Source of the DNA: Ancistrus triradiatus
Lineage: Eukaryota; Chordata; Actinopteri; Siluriformes; Loricariidae
DNA length: 64,000 nucleotides
Assembly (NCBI GenBank): GCA_025084515.1
Contig: JAJAGP010000766.1
Span: forward strand, 124,001-188,000
Reading direction: 5' to 3'
This document shows positions 9,556 through 19,059 of this stretch, in pieces. Under the pieces are notes generated by a model. That model was not told the origin of the DNA and did no database searches. It saw only the letters and a program-made list of their open reading frames with translations. How positions within the stretch are numbered: the first letter of the stretch is position 1; the number at the start of each line of letters is the position of its first letter. Made by a program: the position numbers and the translations under genes.

Positions 9556-11140
9556 TTAACCCTCCTGTTATGTTCATTTGTCAGGAACAACAATAATGTT
9601 CCCGGGTCAATTTGACCCGGTGTATGTTTAATTATCCAAAAGATGTCTGAAACCAAAAAAATCATAACATGCAGTGTGAATATTTCTTTACTAACTCCAT
9701 TATGAATTATTCTATCAATATTTAGTGGAATGGTGGTATTTTTTACCTCTAACAGGTAATAGTTCAATTAGGATAATTCATTCGTTTTTCATTTAAAAAA
9801 AATACATGTTCAAACTTTTTTTTTAATGTTTCACTACTTTATTACTTTTGAAAGGCCAACATATAAAACTCAATAGTTTTACATAACATTGAAACATAAC
9901 ATTGCGATTTTGTTGTAGATACATACACTGAATCAGAAATGAACAAAACCGCAATACAATACAGCAATACAACAAACAAGCAATATGAACGTCTGTGTGT
10001 ACATCTACACAGCACACGAGTGACATGTCATCACACTGTGCTTTGTGCAAATGAATTTTGCACATTTCGCACAGGTCAGACTTGTCTTGACATCGTCAGA
10101 TGGCCTGTAGTCCTGGCACCTCTTCCTCTTTCTTTTTCCCTCAGCAGCAACCTAGAAACAAAAGGACCACAAAAGTTGTTACTTTACAATGGTGTCTTTT
10201 TGCTGATATGAAGACACACACAACACACTCTCATACACTTATACACAAATATGCACACACACACACACACTGACTTACTTACTTACCTCACGCACTGGTG
10301 TAGTACTTGATGCAGTCCTCTCCTGGATCTCCCTCACCGTGGCTGCAGCGGCTGAGGTCCTTGGCAGGTGCTGCCTCTGTTGGATGTGTGGTGTCAAAAG
10401 CACCTTCCGCAGCTCCTCAAAAGATGTGCCTCTTGTACAGCTTTGACACATTCCAGTTCAGGAAAGATATCAGTCAGATGACAAATGCATTGTAGGTCGA
10501 TACGTCTACATGTTATAAAAGATGGCCAAAAGGCCAGCGCGCAGTCCGTGGATGGGAAGTCCCGATACACATCTAAATGTGTTTGTTCCAGTCCTTCCAT
10601 TTCTCCCACTAACACGGCCTCCTTCTAGATTTAGTCATTTCCAGAATGATTTCTGTACTGACTCTGGATGACCAGCCTCAAAAGCTGACTGATGTCAGTC
10701 ACACGACTCCATCTAGTGGGTTCATGCACGTCTTTATTATTGTTTTCTGCAGACGTTTTGCTGATGCATATTGAGGATGAAGACCACTTAGTTCACAGTG
10801 AAAAGTTCATAACATCTGTGATGCTTGTGGGTGTAAGTGTGAGATGGGTTGAAATATTGTCTCACAGTTGCAAAGAAAGAAATGCTCTGACATTTCTGAC
10901 ACCCTTATTACCTCCAGTTTGCCTGTGGGTCAAATTGACCCGAACAGTATCTATGTGATATAAACATGCAGGGGGTGGTTACAAATATGTGAGATGAACC
11001 ATTTTCATATTTTATGTTGACTACACTAATTAAGGCAAGAAGAAAAAGTTTCATACTGAAAAAAAACTTTTAACTATTTTTTCTAGGTCTTCAAACTTTA
11101 AAACGGGTCAAATTGACCCGTAACATAACAGGAGGGTTAA
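9556..11140. mobile_element. piggyBac-type element with TTAA target-site duplication
   Basis: TTAA at 9556-9559 and at 11137-11140 flank inverted ends CCCTCCTGTTATG and CATAACAGGAGGG. Just inside are GGGTCAATTTGACCC palindromes at both ends. Paralogous cassette A shows the uninterrupted empty site with a single TTAA ('cagcatgttaaacactgatcc'). The element is 1577 bp, too short for a full transposase, and retains only the 3' coding part. Confidence 0.93.
10021..10400 (-). pseudogene. piggyBac transposase C-terminal remnant
   Basis: On the minus strand a piece reading RQHLPRTSAAAATVREIQERT ends in a consensus donor (GAG|GTAAGT, near 10287). After about 130 bases an acceptor (TTTCTAG) leads to VAAEGKKKRKRCQDY, then C-x2-C, C-x9-C-x2-C spacing to a TAG at about 10021. 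This Cys-rich zinc-binding tail is typical of piggyBac transposases (PGBD-like) and binds the element ends. The DDD catalytic core is not present. The reading is by family knowledge and not tested by alignment. Confidence 0.6.
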
Positions 11141-11850
11141 ACACTGATCCATTACTGTCTTAGCTGAAGAGATGTTTTTTAGATAAGAGCTTAGAGGCCT
11201 GAGGGATCAGTTCAGCATCAGTGTGGAGTTCAGGAGGAAATTGGTTCTGTTTCAGTGAGACTCAGTCTGAGTGGATTTTCTACTGAACATTACATCATAA
11301 ACTATAATGATTAATTTAATTAGGATATATAGTTAAACACATACAGCTGATCATAAGGAATATACTTAAATTCTAATGCAGCAGTTTCTCCAATTTATAT
11401 ATTAGTTATGACCAAAATGATTAAAAAGGTTACATTATGAAAATGTTATGAGTTTATTTTTTATCGACAGCAGCAGCTCTAAATGAAGAAGTGAAACCAT
11501 CATCTCATGGAGAGAGAGAAAGGGGGGGGGGGGGAGCAGTGAGGTGAAAATCAAATTTACATGAACAGAGCTGAACAGAGTTCAGTTTCTCCCAGAATAG
11601 AGCAGAGATTTCAGCAGATGTTCAACCTCCCTCATTCAAACTGACTGAAGCACAACCCAGAGCAGTGAATGTACAGCTAAACACACTCTCTCGTTACCAT
11701 GATCATGATGATGAAGTAGAAGAAAAGAACAGAGCATCTTCCAAATGCAGCTTTATTTCAGCACAGCAAAAGTACAGGAAGAGCAACAGGACACTGAAGA
11801 AAACAAAGACAGATATGGAGCCACTGTGGAGAACTGAAGCCCTATTGGAG

Positions 11851-11870
11851 ATGGATGCCCAGCTGCAAAT
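11851..11870 (-). other. Deletion scar of the C exon in cassette B
   Basis: Copy A reads gatggatgca, then about 330 bp including the CL exon, then cagctgcaaattcac. Copy B reads gatggatgcccagctgcaaattcac without a gap. AGCAG occurs at both sides of the deleted stretch in copy A, which suggests slippage or end joining between short repeats. Confidence 0.85.
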
Positions 11871-12452
11871 TCACAAACAATTCCATGTTAATGGAGAAAC
11901 TTTGTTGCACTGACATGGTGGAACTGCATCCAGTAATCAAACTGTATTCCAGTAGTGATACAGTCAGTGAGTGAATTCTGGAAATGCTCTGAACTCCAAT
12001 AGAGACCAAACTGCAAACTCCACTTTAGTTTAACACAAACTCCATCAGTATTCTATATTTCACATCAACTAACTCCATTCCATTTCTATCCATCTTTATT
12101 TTACAATCTTTATGATCAATTTCTACAAATTTTAATCCATCCATTTCAAAACCTACTGCAAAATCTAATTCACCATGAAGATTGTCCAAAAGTTTGAGCA
12201 ACTTCCCTTAGTGTTTTTGTAAGCTCTTATTATTAATTAATATTTACAGAAATATGTCTGATTTAAGTTTGGACCTGTAGAGCTTTTTTTCCTTTAGAAC
12301 ATCAACTAAACATTTACTGTACATTAAACAGGGGTGCACAAACTTTAGTGAAAATGAATAACATCCAGTTTATCTAAAGTTTATTCATAAATGTAACTGA
12401 TAAAGAGAATAAAATAAATTGATGGAGATTTAAAAGAAGAAAACACACTTAC

Positions 12453-12490
12453 TCTTCACTCTGAGTTTGGTTCCTCCACCGAAAGTCAAC
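12453..12490 (-). pseudogene. Immunoglobulin light-chain J segment J2, recombination signal lost
   Basis: A 38-bp J like J1, reading L-T-F-G-G-G-T-K-L-R-V-K on the minus strand with an intact GTAAGT donor. The heptamer is CACTATG (12491-12497, one mismatch from CACTGTG). The sequence beyond it is Tc1-derived and shows no nonamer at 12 or 23 bp. With no C exon behind it and no usable signal in front, it is a relic. Confidence 0.88.
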
Positions 12491-12498
12491 CATAGTGA

Positions 12499-13345
12499 CT
12501 TTGATAGATCCCTGTTCTTTAAATAAAACAGGGTGCCCACTCTCACCTGATTGTTGTCCCATTGACTGAAAACACCCAACCCTAATTTCATCTTCAAATT
12601 ACCTGCGAATACTAGAGGCAATGTTCTTTTTGGAGAGCAGTGGCTTTCTCCTTGCAACCCTGCCATGCACACCATCGTTGTTCAGTGTTCTTCTGATGGT
12701 GGACTCATGAACATTAACATTAGCCAATGTGAGAGAGGCCTTCAGTAGCTTAGAAGTTACCCTGGGGTCCTTTGTGACCTCACTGACTATTACATGCCTT
12801 GCTCTTGGAGTGATCTTTGTTGGTCGACCACTCCTGGGGAGGATAACAATGGTCTTGAATTTCCTCCATTTGTACACAGTCTGTCTGAGAGTGGATTGGT
12901 GGAGTTCAAACTCTTTAGAGATGGTTTTGTAACCATTTCCAGCCTGATGAGCATCAACAACTCTTTTTCTGAGCTCCTCAGAAATCTCCTTTGTTCGTGC
13001 CATGATACACTTCCAGAAACATGTTGTGAAGAGCAGACTTTGATAGATCCCTGTTCTTCAAATAAAACAGGGTGCGCACTCACACCTGATTGTCATCCCA
13101 TTGATTGAAAACACCTTTAAATTAACTGCTAATCCTAGAGGTTCACATACTTTCGTCACTCACTAATATGTAATGGATACTTTTCCTCAATACATAAATG
13201 ATCAAATATAATATTTATGTCTCATTTGTTTAACTGGTTTCTCTTTATCTACTTTTAGGACTTGTGTGAAAATCTGATGATGTTTAGGTCGTATTTATGG
13301 AAAAATATAGAAAATTCTAAAGGGTTCACAAACTTTCAAGTATGA
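12499..13345 (-). mobile_element. Tc1-like element, rearranged copy beside J2
   Basis: Same family as the element at 47.28-49.76 kb. The minus-strand frame 12599-13003 has MARTKEISEELRKRVVDAHQAGNGYKTISKEF, the paired-like HTH N-terminus, through HESTIRRTLNNDGVHGRVARR. The right terminus (ttcacaaactttcaagtatgactgta) is intact at about 13345. The 5'-UTR segment (aaataaaacagggtg) occurs twice, at about 12520 and 13060, flanking the coding part, and no left terminus is present. This is a rearranged fragment. Confidence 0.85.
12599..13003 (-). pseudogene. Tc1 transposase N-terminal fragment
   Basis: 134 residues with the bipartite DNA-binding region: first helix-turn-helix (KEISEELRKRVVDAHQAG, QSTLRQTVYKWRKF), a GRP-type linker (LPRSGRPTKITPRA), and a second HTH (TSKLLKASLTLANVNVHESTIRRTLNN). 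The catalytic DDE half is deleted. Recognition of terminal repeats is the family role of this part. Confidence 0.85.
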
Positions 13346-14715
13346 CTGTAAGAGCATAAATGTTGACTTTATAGGAGATTATTAGAAAGTGCTTAGCAAA
13401 CAGAATTGCTACCCCACCTCTAGTAGAGCTCATGTTACTCAGAATAGCTTCAACTTCAAATTTCTTTTTTCCAATCAATCTCATTAGCCCTGTTACTAAG
13501 TGTTTCCTGAACAAGCATGATATCAATACCCTTCTACCTTATAAGCTCAAACAATAGTGCTCTTTTCCAGATACATGGGGATACATGGGCCCCATTCAGG
13601 TTTAAAGAGCCCACCTTTATTCTACTCATAGAAAAAAAGCAATGGAGCAAGAGCAGAGTGAAAACCAGAAGGAGACTAAGAAGTTTCAAAGCCATCTTCA
13701 TTTCAAAGTTCTAGTTTCAATTTTAGCACAATTTTCTTTAGTCTGTAAATTTCTTGAGCCGTAAACTGGTCCTCTCCTTCATTTTTCATAAATGTTTGGA
13801 CTGAGTCAATTAAAAGTTTCTGATCGGGGAAATACTCTTCAACCAGAACACCTTTCATATTCTTGGTCTTTTGAGGAAAAGATTGGCTCTTATTAAAAGC
13901 ATAAGCGCTTTGCCGACTTTGATGACTTTTAACATCAGGTGCAGGGGTTAGACAATGAAACTGAAACACCTGTCATTTTAGTGTGGGAGGTTTCATGGTT
14001 AAATTGGACCAGTCTGGTAGCCAATCTTCATTAATTGCACATTGCACCAGTAAGAGCAGAGTGTGAAGGTTCAATTAGCAGGGTAAGAGCACAGTTTTGT
14101 TCAAAATATTGCAATGCACACAACATTATGGGTGACATACCAGAGTTCAGATGGTTTGATGAACATGAAAGTGAAGTTGAACATCTCCCATGGCCTGCAC
14201 AGTCACCAGTTTATTACTAAATAGTAAATATTATTGAGCCACTTTGGGGTGTTTTGGAGAAGTGAGTCAGGAAACGTTTTCCCCCACCAGCATCACGTAG
14301 TGACCTGGCCGCTATCCTGCAAGAAGAATGGCTTAAAATCCCTCTGACCACTGTGCAGGACTTATATATGTCATTTCCAAGACGAACTGATGCTGTATTG
14401 GCCGCAAAAGGAGGCCCTACATCATACTAATAAATTATTGTGGTCTAAAATGACAGGTGTCTCAGTTTCTTTGTATAACCCCTGTAAGTCACTGTCAGAA
14501 TCATAAAGGGAACTGGAGCCAGAACCAAAGTTCTCCTTATGCTTTTCACTCCATGCTGCAGATTCCCTCTGTGCCTTCCCTTTTTTGTAATTGGTTTTAG
14601 ATTGTTTCATTTTCCCAAAAGGTACTCTGAAAAAAGCCTCTTCTACCACAGTATCTGTCTCCAAGCCCTCTACTTCTAAGATTAATTCGGCAGGTATGAT
14701 AGTAGAAGTGATCAT
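13326..14715 (-). mobile_element. L1/Tx1-like LINE fragment (ORF1 end and ORF2 start), split by a MITE
   Basis: On the minus strand, 14422-14715 and 13703-13969 together read as the C-terminal part of a LINE ORF1-like protein (KMKQSKTNYKKGKAQRESAAW, SSSLYDSDSDLQG, then TKNMKGVLVEEYFPDQKLL to YRLKKIVLKLKLEL). Just downstream, 13380-13640 reads an endonuclease start (RIKVGSLNLNG and later SSTRGGVAILFAKHF), as in Tx1/L1 ORF2. Frames are broken. A 543-bp MITE (13942-14484) sits inside the ORF1 part. Confidence 0.6.
13942..14484 (+). mobile_element. Tc1/mariner-derived non-autonomous element, copy 1
   Basis: Terminal inverted repeats of about 40 bp (CAGGGGTTAGACAATGAAAC at the left, its complement at the right). 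The interior keeps only transposase debris, including WPAQSPVYY and the C-terminal LQEEWLKIPLTTVQDLYMSF-like piece. A second copy, 544 bp, same orientation, lies at 57490-58033. Confidence 0.88.
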
Positions 14716-15220
14716 TACTAAGTAGTGTAAAAATATTTTTTTATAAATAAGACATGCAACTATTCTTTAAATCTATCATACTTCTAAAAATAATTCTAGG
14801 TCCCTTAAATGTACTAACAGTAAACATACAGGGAACAACCAGCTGAGCATGCATCAAGACAACCAGCTACTTTCATTACAGGCATTAGTGGAGCTTCACA
14901 GTTAGATAAAATAAATTACGGAGATGTGACTGATCATCTCCATAATTGGATATTTTACACACTGTTTAGCCTATTGAGGCATTATACATACATATCTGGC
15001 TCATCTGCTCCCTTTTTCATGTCTCCTCAGCTCATTAGCCTTACCTTTGGGTCAACATCACCCTTGGGTCACTATCTTTACACAATAGGTCCTCCGCATA
15101 TACTATTCCTTTTATTTATTTAAGATGATTTTAGCAACCAAGAAAAAAAAAGAATGTGTGCTCCGCAGACTTAACCTTCAGCTGGCAATGTCACACCAGA
15201 GTGTTGAAAAGTGTTATGAA
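14716..15220. other. Non-coding, no gene seen
   Basis: AT-rich intergenic sequence. It probably continues the LINE upstream region at its left end. No known domain in any frame. Confidence 0.4.
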
Positions 15221-15475
15221 ATAAAACAATGATCTTGAATTCCCTCCATTTGTACACAATCTGTCTGACTGTGGATTGGTGGAGTCCAAACTCTTTAGAG
15301 ATGGTTTTGTAACCTTTTCCAGCCTGATGAGCATCAACTTCTTCTGAGGTCCTCAGAAATCTCCTTTGTTCGAGCCAGGATACTGAAACATCTGATGATG
15401 TTTTAGGTCATATTTATGCAGAAATATAGAAAATTCTAAAGGGTTCACAAGCTTTCAAGCACCAATGTAATCACG
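15220..15475 (-). mobile_element. Tc1-like fragment, internally deleted
   Basis: The minus-strand N-terminal transposase region (cctccatttgtacacaatctg... to gagccaggatac) is fused to the terminal sequence 'gggttcacaagctttcaagcaccaatgta' of the same family as 12.5-13.3 and 47.3-49.8 kb. The middle is missing. Confidence 0.8.
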
Positions 15476-16085
15476 TCAAGTCAGATATATTTTTATAGGA
15501 CTTCATACAGTGGAGCACTGTGTCCAAGCAGATTTTCTATTTTATATTATCTTCTAATATTTATAGCAAATCCCAAATTGATCAAGCCTAGGGTGAGTGG
15601 CCTAGATGATATATGTAAGAATTTAACCAAGTTATCCAATTAATAAGTTTATAGTAAATAAATTAAAGCTAAATATGATGGAATTTTACCTTATCACTCT
15701 CTACTTTCCTGTAACTTGAGCTTAAGTACACTGTAATATAGGCTGTGCGGGGTGTAAATTGCAGTGTGGCTTTGGACTCTCTACTTTAGCAGAGAGTAAC
15801 ACCAGTAACACATCATCACCACATCAGTATCACTGCAGTGCTGGGAATGTTTTACCACCCAAATAGTAGGTCTGTGCTGGTCCTGTGGGGATCCTGAACA
15901 TTAGAGAACAGTGTAAAGGGGACGGACAAAGTATTAGAGAAAGAGATCTGTAACTGTAGAACTACAAAGTCCGGTGACCACTATAATGCAAATAAAGAAA
16001 AAGCAGAATATAAATTGAAAAATATAGAATGCCTCAGACTTTTGTACAGTGCTGTACTGTATCATAAGTATATTTATGCCACATT
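15476..16085. other. Non-coding, no gene seen
   Basis: Intergenic. A part near 15770-15960 ('acaccagtaacacatcatcaccacatcagt... ggacggacaaagtattagagaaagag') has the look of a dispersed fish repeat that I cannot name. Confidence 0.35.
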
Positions 16086-16089
16086 CAAG

Positions 16090-16475
16090 TTTAGTCACGG
16101 GACAGTAGCGGGTGGAAAGAAATTTGTTCCGATAATTTTATAACCAAAAATCAGAAAAAAGTTGGCACAGGATAAAAAATGCAAAATTAAAAACAACTTG
16201 TTTCTTACACTTACTTGACTTGTATTTCATTGCAGACAGTATTAACCCAAGACATTTCATGTTTTGCCTGGTCAAAGATGGGCAGAGGATCTCCAGATCA
16301 ACAAACGTGTGAGCGAATTATTGAAATGTTTAAAACCAATGTTCCTCAAATAAAGACTGGAAGGGATTTACATATTTCAAACAGTGGACGAACAAAAACT
16401 TCACAAAAGTTTAACAGTAATAAGGCTGAAGTAACTTGGCTCTGCTATTATTTTGAAGAAGTCTGGTCCATTTAG
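16090..16475 (+). mobile_element. DNA-transposon 5' fragment (Tc1-like)
   Basis: Begins with a terminal-repeat-like 'caaaaatcagaaaaaagttggcaca' and continues into an N-terminal frame MGRGSPDQQTCERIIEMFKTNVPQIKTGRDL. Related terminal sequence with 'ttttatttcattgcagacagtatgaacc' occurs at 37.37-37.50 kb. Truncated after about 60 codons. Confidence 0.55.
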
Positions 16476-16749
16476 TATGTTCTTTCATGGATCCACTTTA
16501 TGTGCTGCTGCAATTGTTAGGAATATTGGGGTTTCCTTCTAACCACATAAATAATATTGTTAAAAAAGCATTTTTCCATTTCAAAAGTATTATACACCTT
16601 CACCCTACTTTCTAAGCAGCTGAAATGCTTATACATTCTTTTTTTCTTTCCTAGATTCGAATAATGGTCTTTTGGTTTTGGTCCTGAGAGAATGAGAATA
16701 TTCAACACATACCAAATTCAGTACCAAGGCCACTGACCGGGACTGACCA

Positions 16750-17020
16750 GGCTGATCATATTTCTCCTTTCACTTCTAATCCCCACTGGCTTCCAGTTTG
16801 ATTCTGTATAGCCTTTAAGATAGTACTTCTTACATACAGGTTGTTAAATGGACTGACACCTTATTACCTTCTGACCTGCTTCAAACCTCTAAGCCTTCCT
16901 GGCTACTGCATTCAGACTATTCTCATTATGCCACGGACTAAACTGTGTTCAGCTGGCTCCAACTTGTGGAATGTTGTTCCTCAAAATATCAGACGTTTGA
17001 GTGTCAACAGAAATGTTAAG
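16750..17020 (+). mobile_element. L2-like LINE 3' fragment
   Basis: Plus-strand reading gives 'HWLPV'-like sequence followed by LLTYRLLNGLTPYYLLTCFKPL and LCSAGSNLWNVVPQNIRRL, the C-terminal tail typical of L2/CR1-clade reverse transcriptase proteins. Orientation is opposite to the next fragment. Confidence 0.75.
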
Positions 17021-17167
17021 TTAAAACCTAAAACTTTTTGTTTTACACAGGTACATGAGTTAAAGCTCTATTTTCACAAAACAATCAGTTTTAGTACCCA
17101 GTCACAGATCTGTAAGCAATCCAATACCTCAACTTTACCTAACTTGTGAGTCTACTCATAATAATAG

Positions 17168-17198
17168 TGGTAATAATAATAATAATAATAATAATAAC
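17168..17198. repeat. (TAA)n microsatellite
   Basis: Run of about nine TAA units between the two L2 fragments. Confidence 0.9.
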
Positions 17199-17291
17199 TG
17201 TTAGAAGGCTTTTTTGAGTTTGAAGACATTTGAAAAGCTGAAACGCCCTCTATTGGCGATGTAGGAACTAACACTGATTTAAAATTTGTGT

Positions 17292-18150
17292 TCACTGCCC
17301 GTATTTTCTACTTTGAGTTAGCACCCGGGCGGCTGCATTCCGAACTAACTGAAGGTTATTTATATATTTACTAGAGCATCCAGTAAGTAAAGCGTTACGG
17401 TAATCCAACCTTGAGGTTATAAACGCATGAACCAGTTTCTCTGCATCATTAAAAGAGAGGATAGTTCTAGTATTAGCGATATTACGTAATTGAAAGAAAG
17501 CAATCCGAGGTGATGCTGCTAATGTGCGCATCAAAGGAGAGATCTGAATCAAATGTGACCCCTAAGTTTTTTACAGATGGACTGGGCAATACTGGACAGC
17601 CATCTAGATTTAGGATAGATATAGCCAACCTGTCTCTCACAGCCTTGGGTCCCACTAATAGAACCTCAGTTTTATCTGAGTTAAGTAAGAGAAAATTAAA
17701 TAACATCCAATCTTTTATTTCCTTTACACAGTAGTCAATTTTGTTGATTGTAAGGCTGTCATTAGGTTTGGCTGATATGTACAGCTGTGTATCATCTGCA
17801 TAGCAGCGGAAACTAATGCCATGTTTACGAAATAACTGAGCCTAGTGGCAGCATGTACAGAGAGAATAAAAGTGTGCCAAGCACTGACCCCTGAGGCACG
17901 CCATACTTCACTTTTGAGAACTTAGGCCTTAGATTATTTTCATGAACAAACTGGTACCAGTCAGTCAAGTAGGATTTAAACCAAGAAAGTGCCATTCCCT
18001 TAATACCTACAGTATTTTCTAGTCTGTTTAGTAAATCATCATGATCTATAGTGTCAAATGCTGCACTTAAATCTAACAGAACAAGAAAAGAAACACATCC
18101 ATTTCCTGAGGACATTAATAAATCATTTAGTACCCTAACACCATCTGCAG
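17292..18150 (-). mobile_element. L2-like LINE reverse-transcriptase fragment
   Basis: Minus-strand pieces read in order: LLDLSAAFDTIDHDDLLNRL and YGVPQGSVLGTLLFSLYM (18115-17825, RT fingers/palm motifs), then LNSDKTEVLLVG and NLGVTFDSDLSFDAHI (17706-17482), then SRLDYRNALLTGCSSKYINNLQLVRNAAARVLT (17552-17292). The block with YADDTQ lies between, in a broken frame. This is a degenerate non-LTR retrotransposon of the L2/Maui type. Confidence 0.9.
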
Positions 18151-18690
18151 GAGCCTGAAGTTACTACCACCTTAATCATGCAAGGTGACTCATTTTTTGT
18201 CTGGTGAGTTTACAGCCCGGAGCTTAACTTGTTATTGTGAAGAGTGTGAGATTAGTAAATTTAATCTAATTTAAACCTGCTCCAACATTTTTTCACATAA
18301 CATCAAACTCAAACGGTCAGATTTTGTGTATTTTATTTACACCATTAACAAAAACACCCCAGCTTGTCACTTAAAGGAAGAGTTTAAAAAAAAACAAACA
18401 TAAAAAACAGTGGGAGTCTATGCAGACTTGCTTTTGGAGATTCATTAGCGCCCCCTGGTGGCTCTCTAGGACTCCTACATGCAGCTACGATTACAGAGAG
18501 AAGAAAAGACGTTGTAGTTTGTGTGAAACAAGCCAGACAGACACGGTAAAACCGTTTGAAGCGAGGCGAGCAGTGATTAGTGTGCGCGTTCGTTCTGCAC
18601 AATGTTCTCTGATTTATGGTCCGTCAGTTCCAGCATAAGAATGTCTAGGGATCTTTTAGTGCGTGTCTCTTTTCATTCATTCATTCATAC
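18150..18690. other. Non-coding gap before slc39a7
   Basis: Holds a short repeat-like piece ('agcgccccctggtggctctctaggactcctacatgcagc', near 18448-18490). No conserved protein seen. A TTCA-rich stretch (ttcattcattcattcat) lies at 18672-18690. Confidence 0.4.
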
Positions 18691-18699
18691 GTTCATTCC

Positions 18700-18705
18700 T
18701 TTATT
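18700..18705 (-). promoter_or_regulatory. Polyadenylation signal of slc39a7
   Basis: TTTATT on plus reads AATAAA on minus, about 100 bases after the slc39a7 stop codon. Confidence 0.55.
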
Positions 18706-18804
18706 GATTCACTCATCCGTCCATCAATCCATCCAGTCGGTCAGTCGTCACACATAAACGCATCATCGATCTCCTCCCTGAGTCTCGCCCGAGTCCGCTC
18801 CATC

Positions 18805-19059
18805 TCACTCGTACTCGGCAATCAGCACCATCATGCCCACGCCCAGCAGCATGGCGGCGACCTCCAGTACCGACTGTCCGGCACTCGAGCGGCCGCTCAG
18901 CAGCTCCGGCAGCACCGTCACCGTGGCAATGTAAACAAACCCGCCGGCGGTGAAGGGCAGGATCCAGGCCGTAGCAGCGGCGCCCACTCCCTCGGCCAAT
19001 AAGGAGCAGGCGGTGCCGGCTAATGCCCCGAGAGCAGTGAGGAGCTGCAGACACATAGC
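18805..19059 (-). CDS. slc39a7: slc39a7 coding exon 7 (last)
   Basis: Acceptor CTCTTCAG then AMCLQLLTALGALAGTACSLL and WILPFTAGGFVYIATVTVLPELL to VLIAEYE and TGA (18805-18807). Encodes the last three membrane helices; 84 residues. The entering phase is 0, matching exon 6. Confidence 0.95.
   Translation of the reverse strand, partial: AMCLQLLTALGALAGTACSLLAEGVGAAATAWILPFTAGGFVYIATVTVLPELLSGRSSAGQSVLEVAAMLLGVGMMVLIAEYE

Larger units (their letters stand above)
9505..12497 (-). pseudogene. Light-chain J-C cassette, copy B (decayed)
   Basis: A diverged duplicate of 3207-5027 in the same orientation. The 3' flank starts with 'taatcccacatttctcctaaag', shared with copy A. It is interrupted by a piggyBac insertion (9560-11136), resumes at 'acactgatccattactgtct', keeps the AATAAA signal (near 11750), and then jumps at about 11860 directly from the 3' flank into J-C intron sequence. 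The whole C exon, about 330 bp relative to copy A, is therefore missing. J2 follows, but its recombination signal is broken. The cassette cannot make a light chain. Confidence 0.88.

Noticed and set aside
12430..12675. A continuous 81-codon minus-strand frame through J2 as a coding exon
   Set aside because: The frame runs from Tc1 sequence through J2 into the intron by chance; J2 is recognised only by its own 38 bp.
18384..18602. 72-codon minus-strand frame just downstream of slc39a7
   Set aside because: No family resemblance; overlaps a dispersed-repeat tag.
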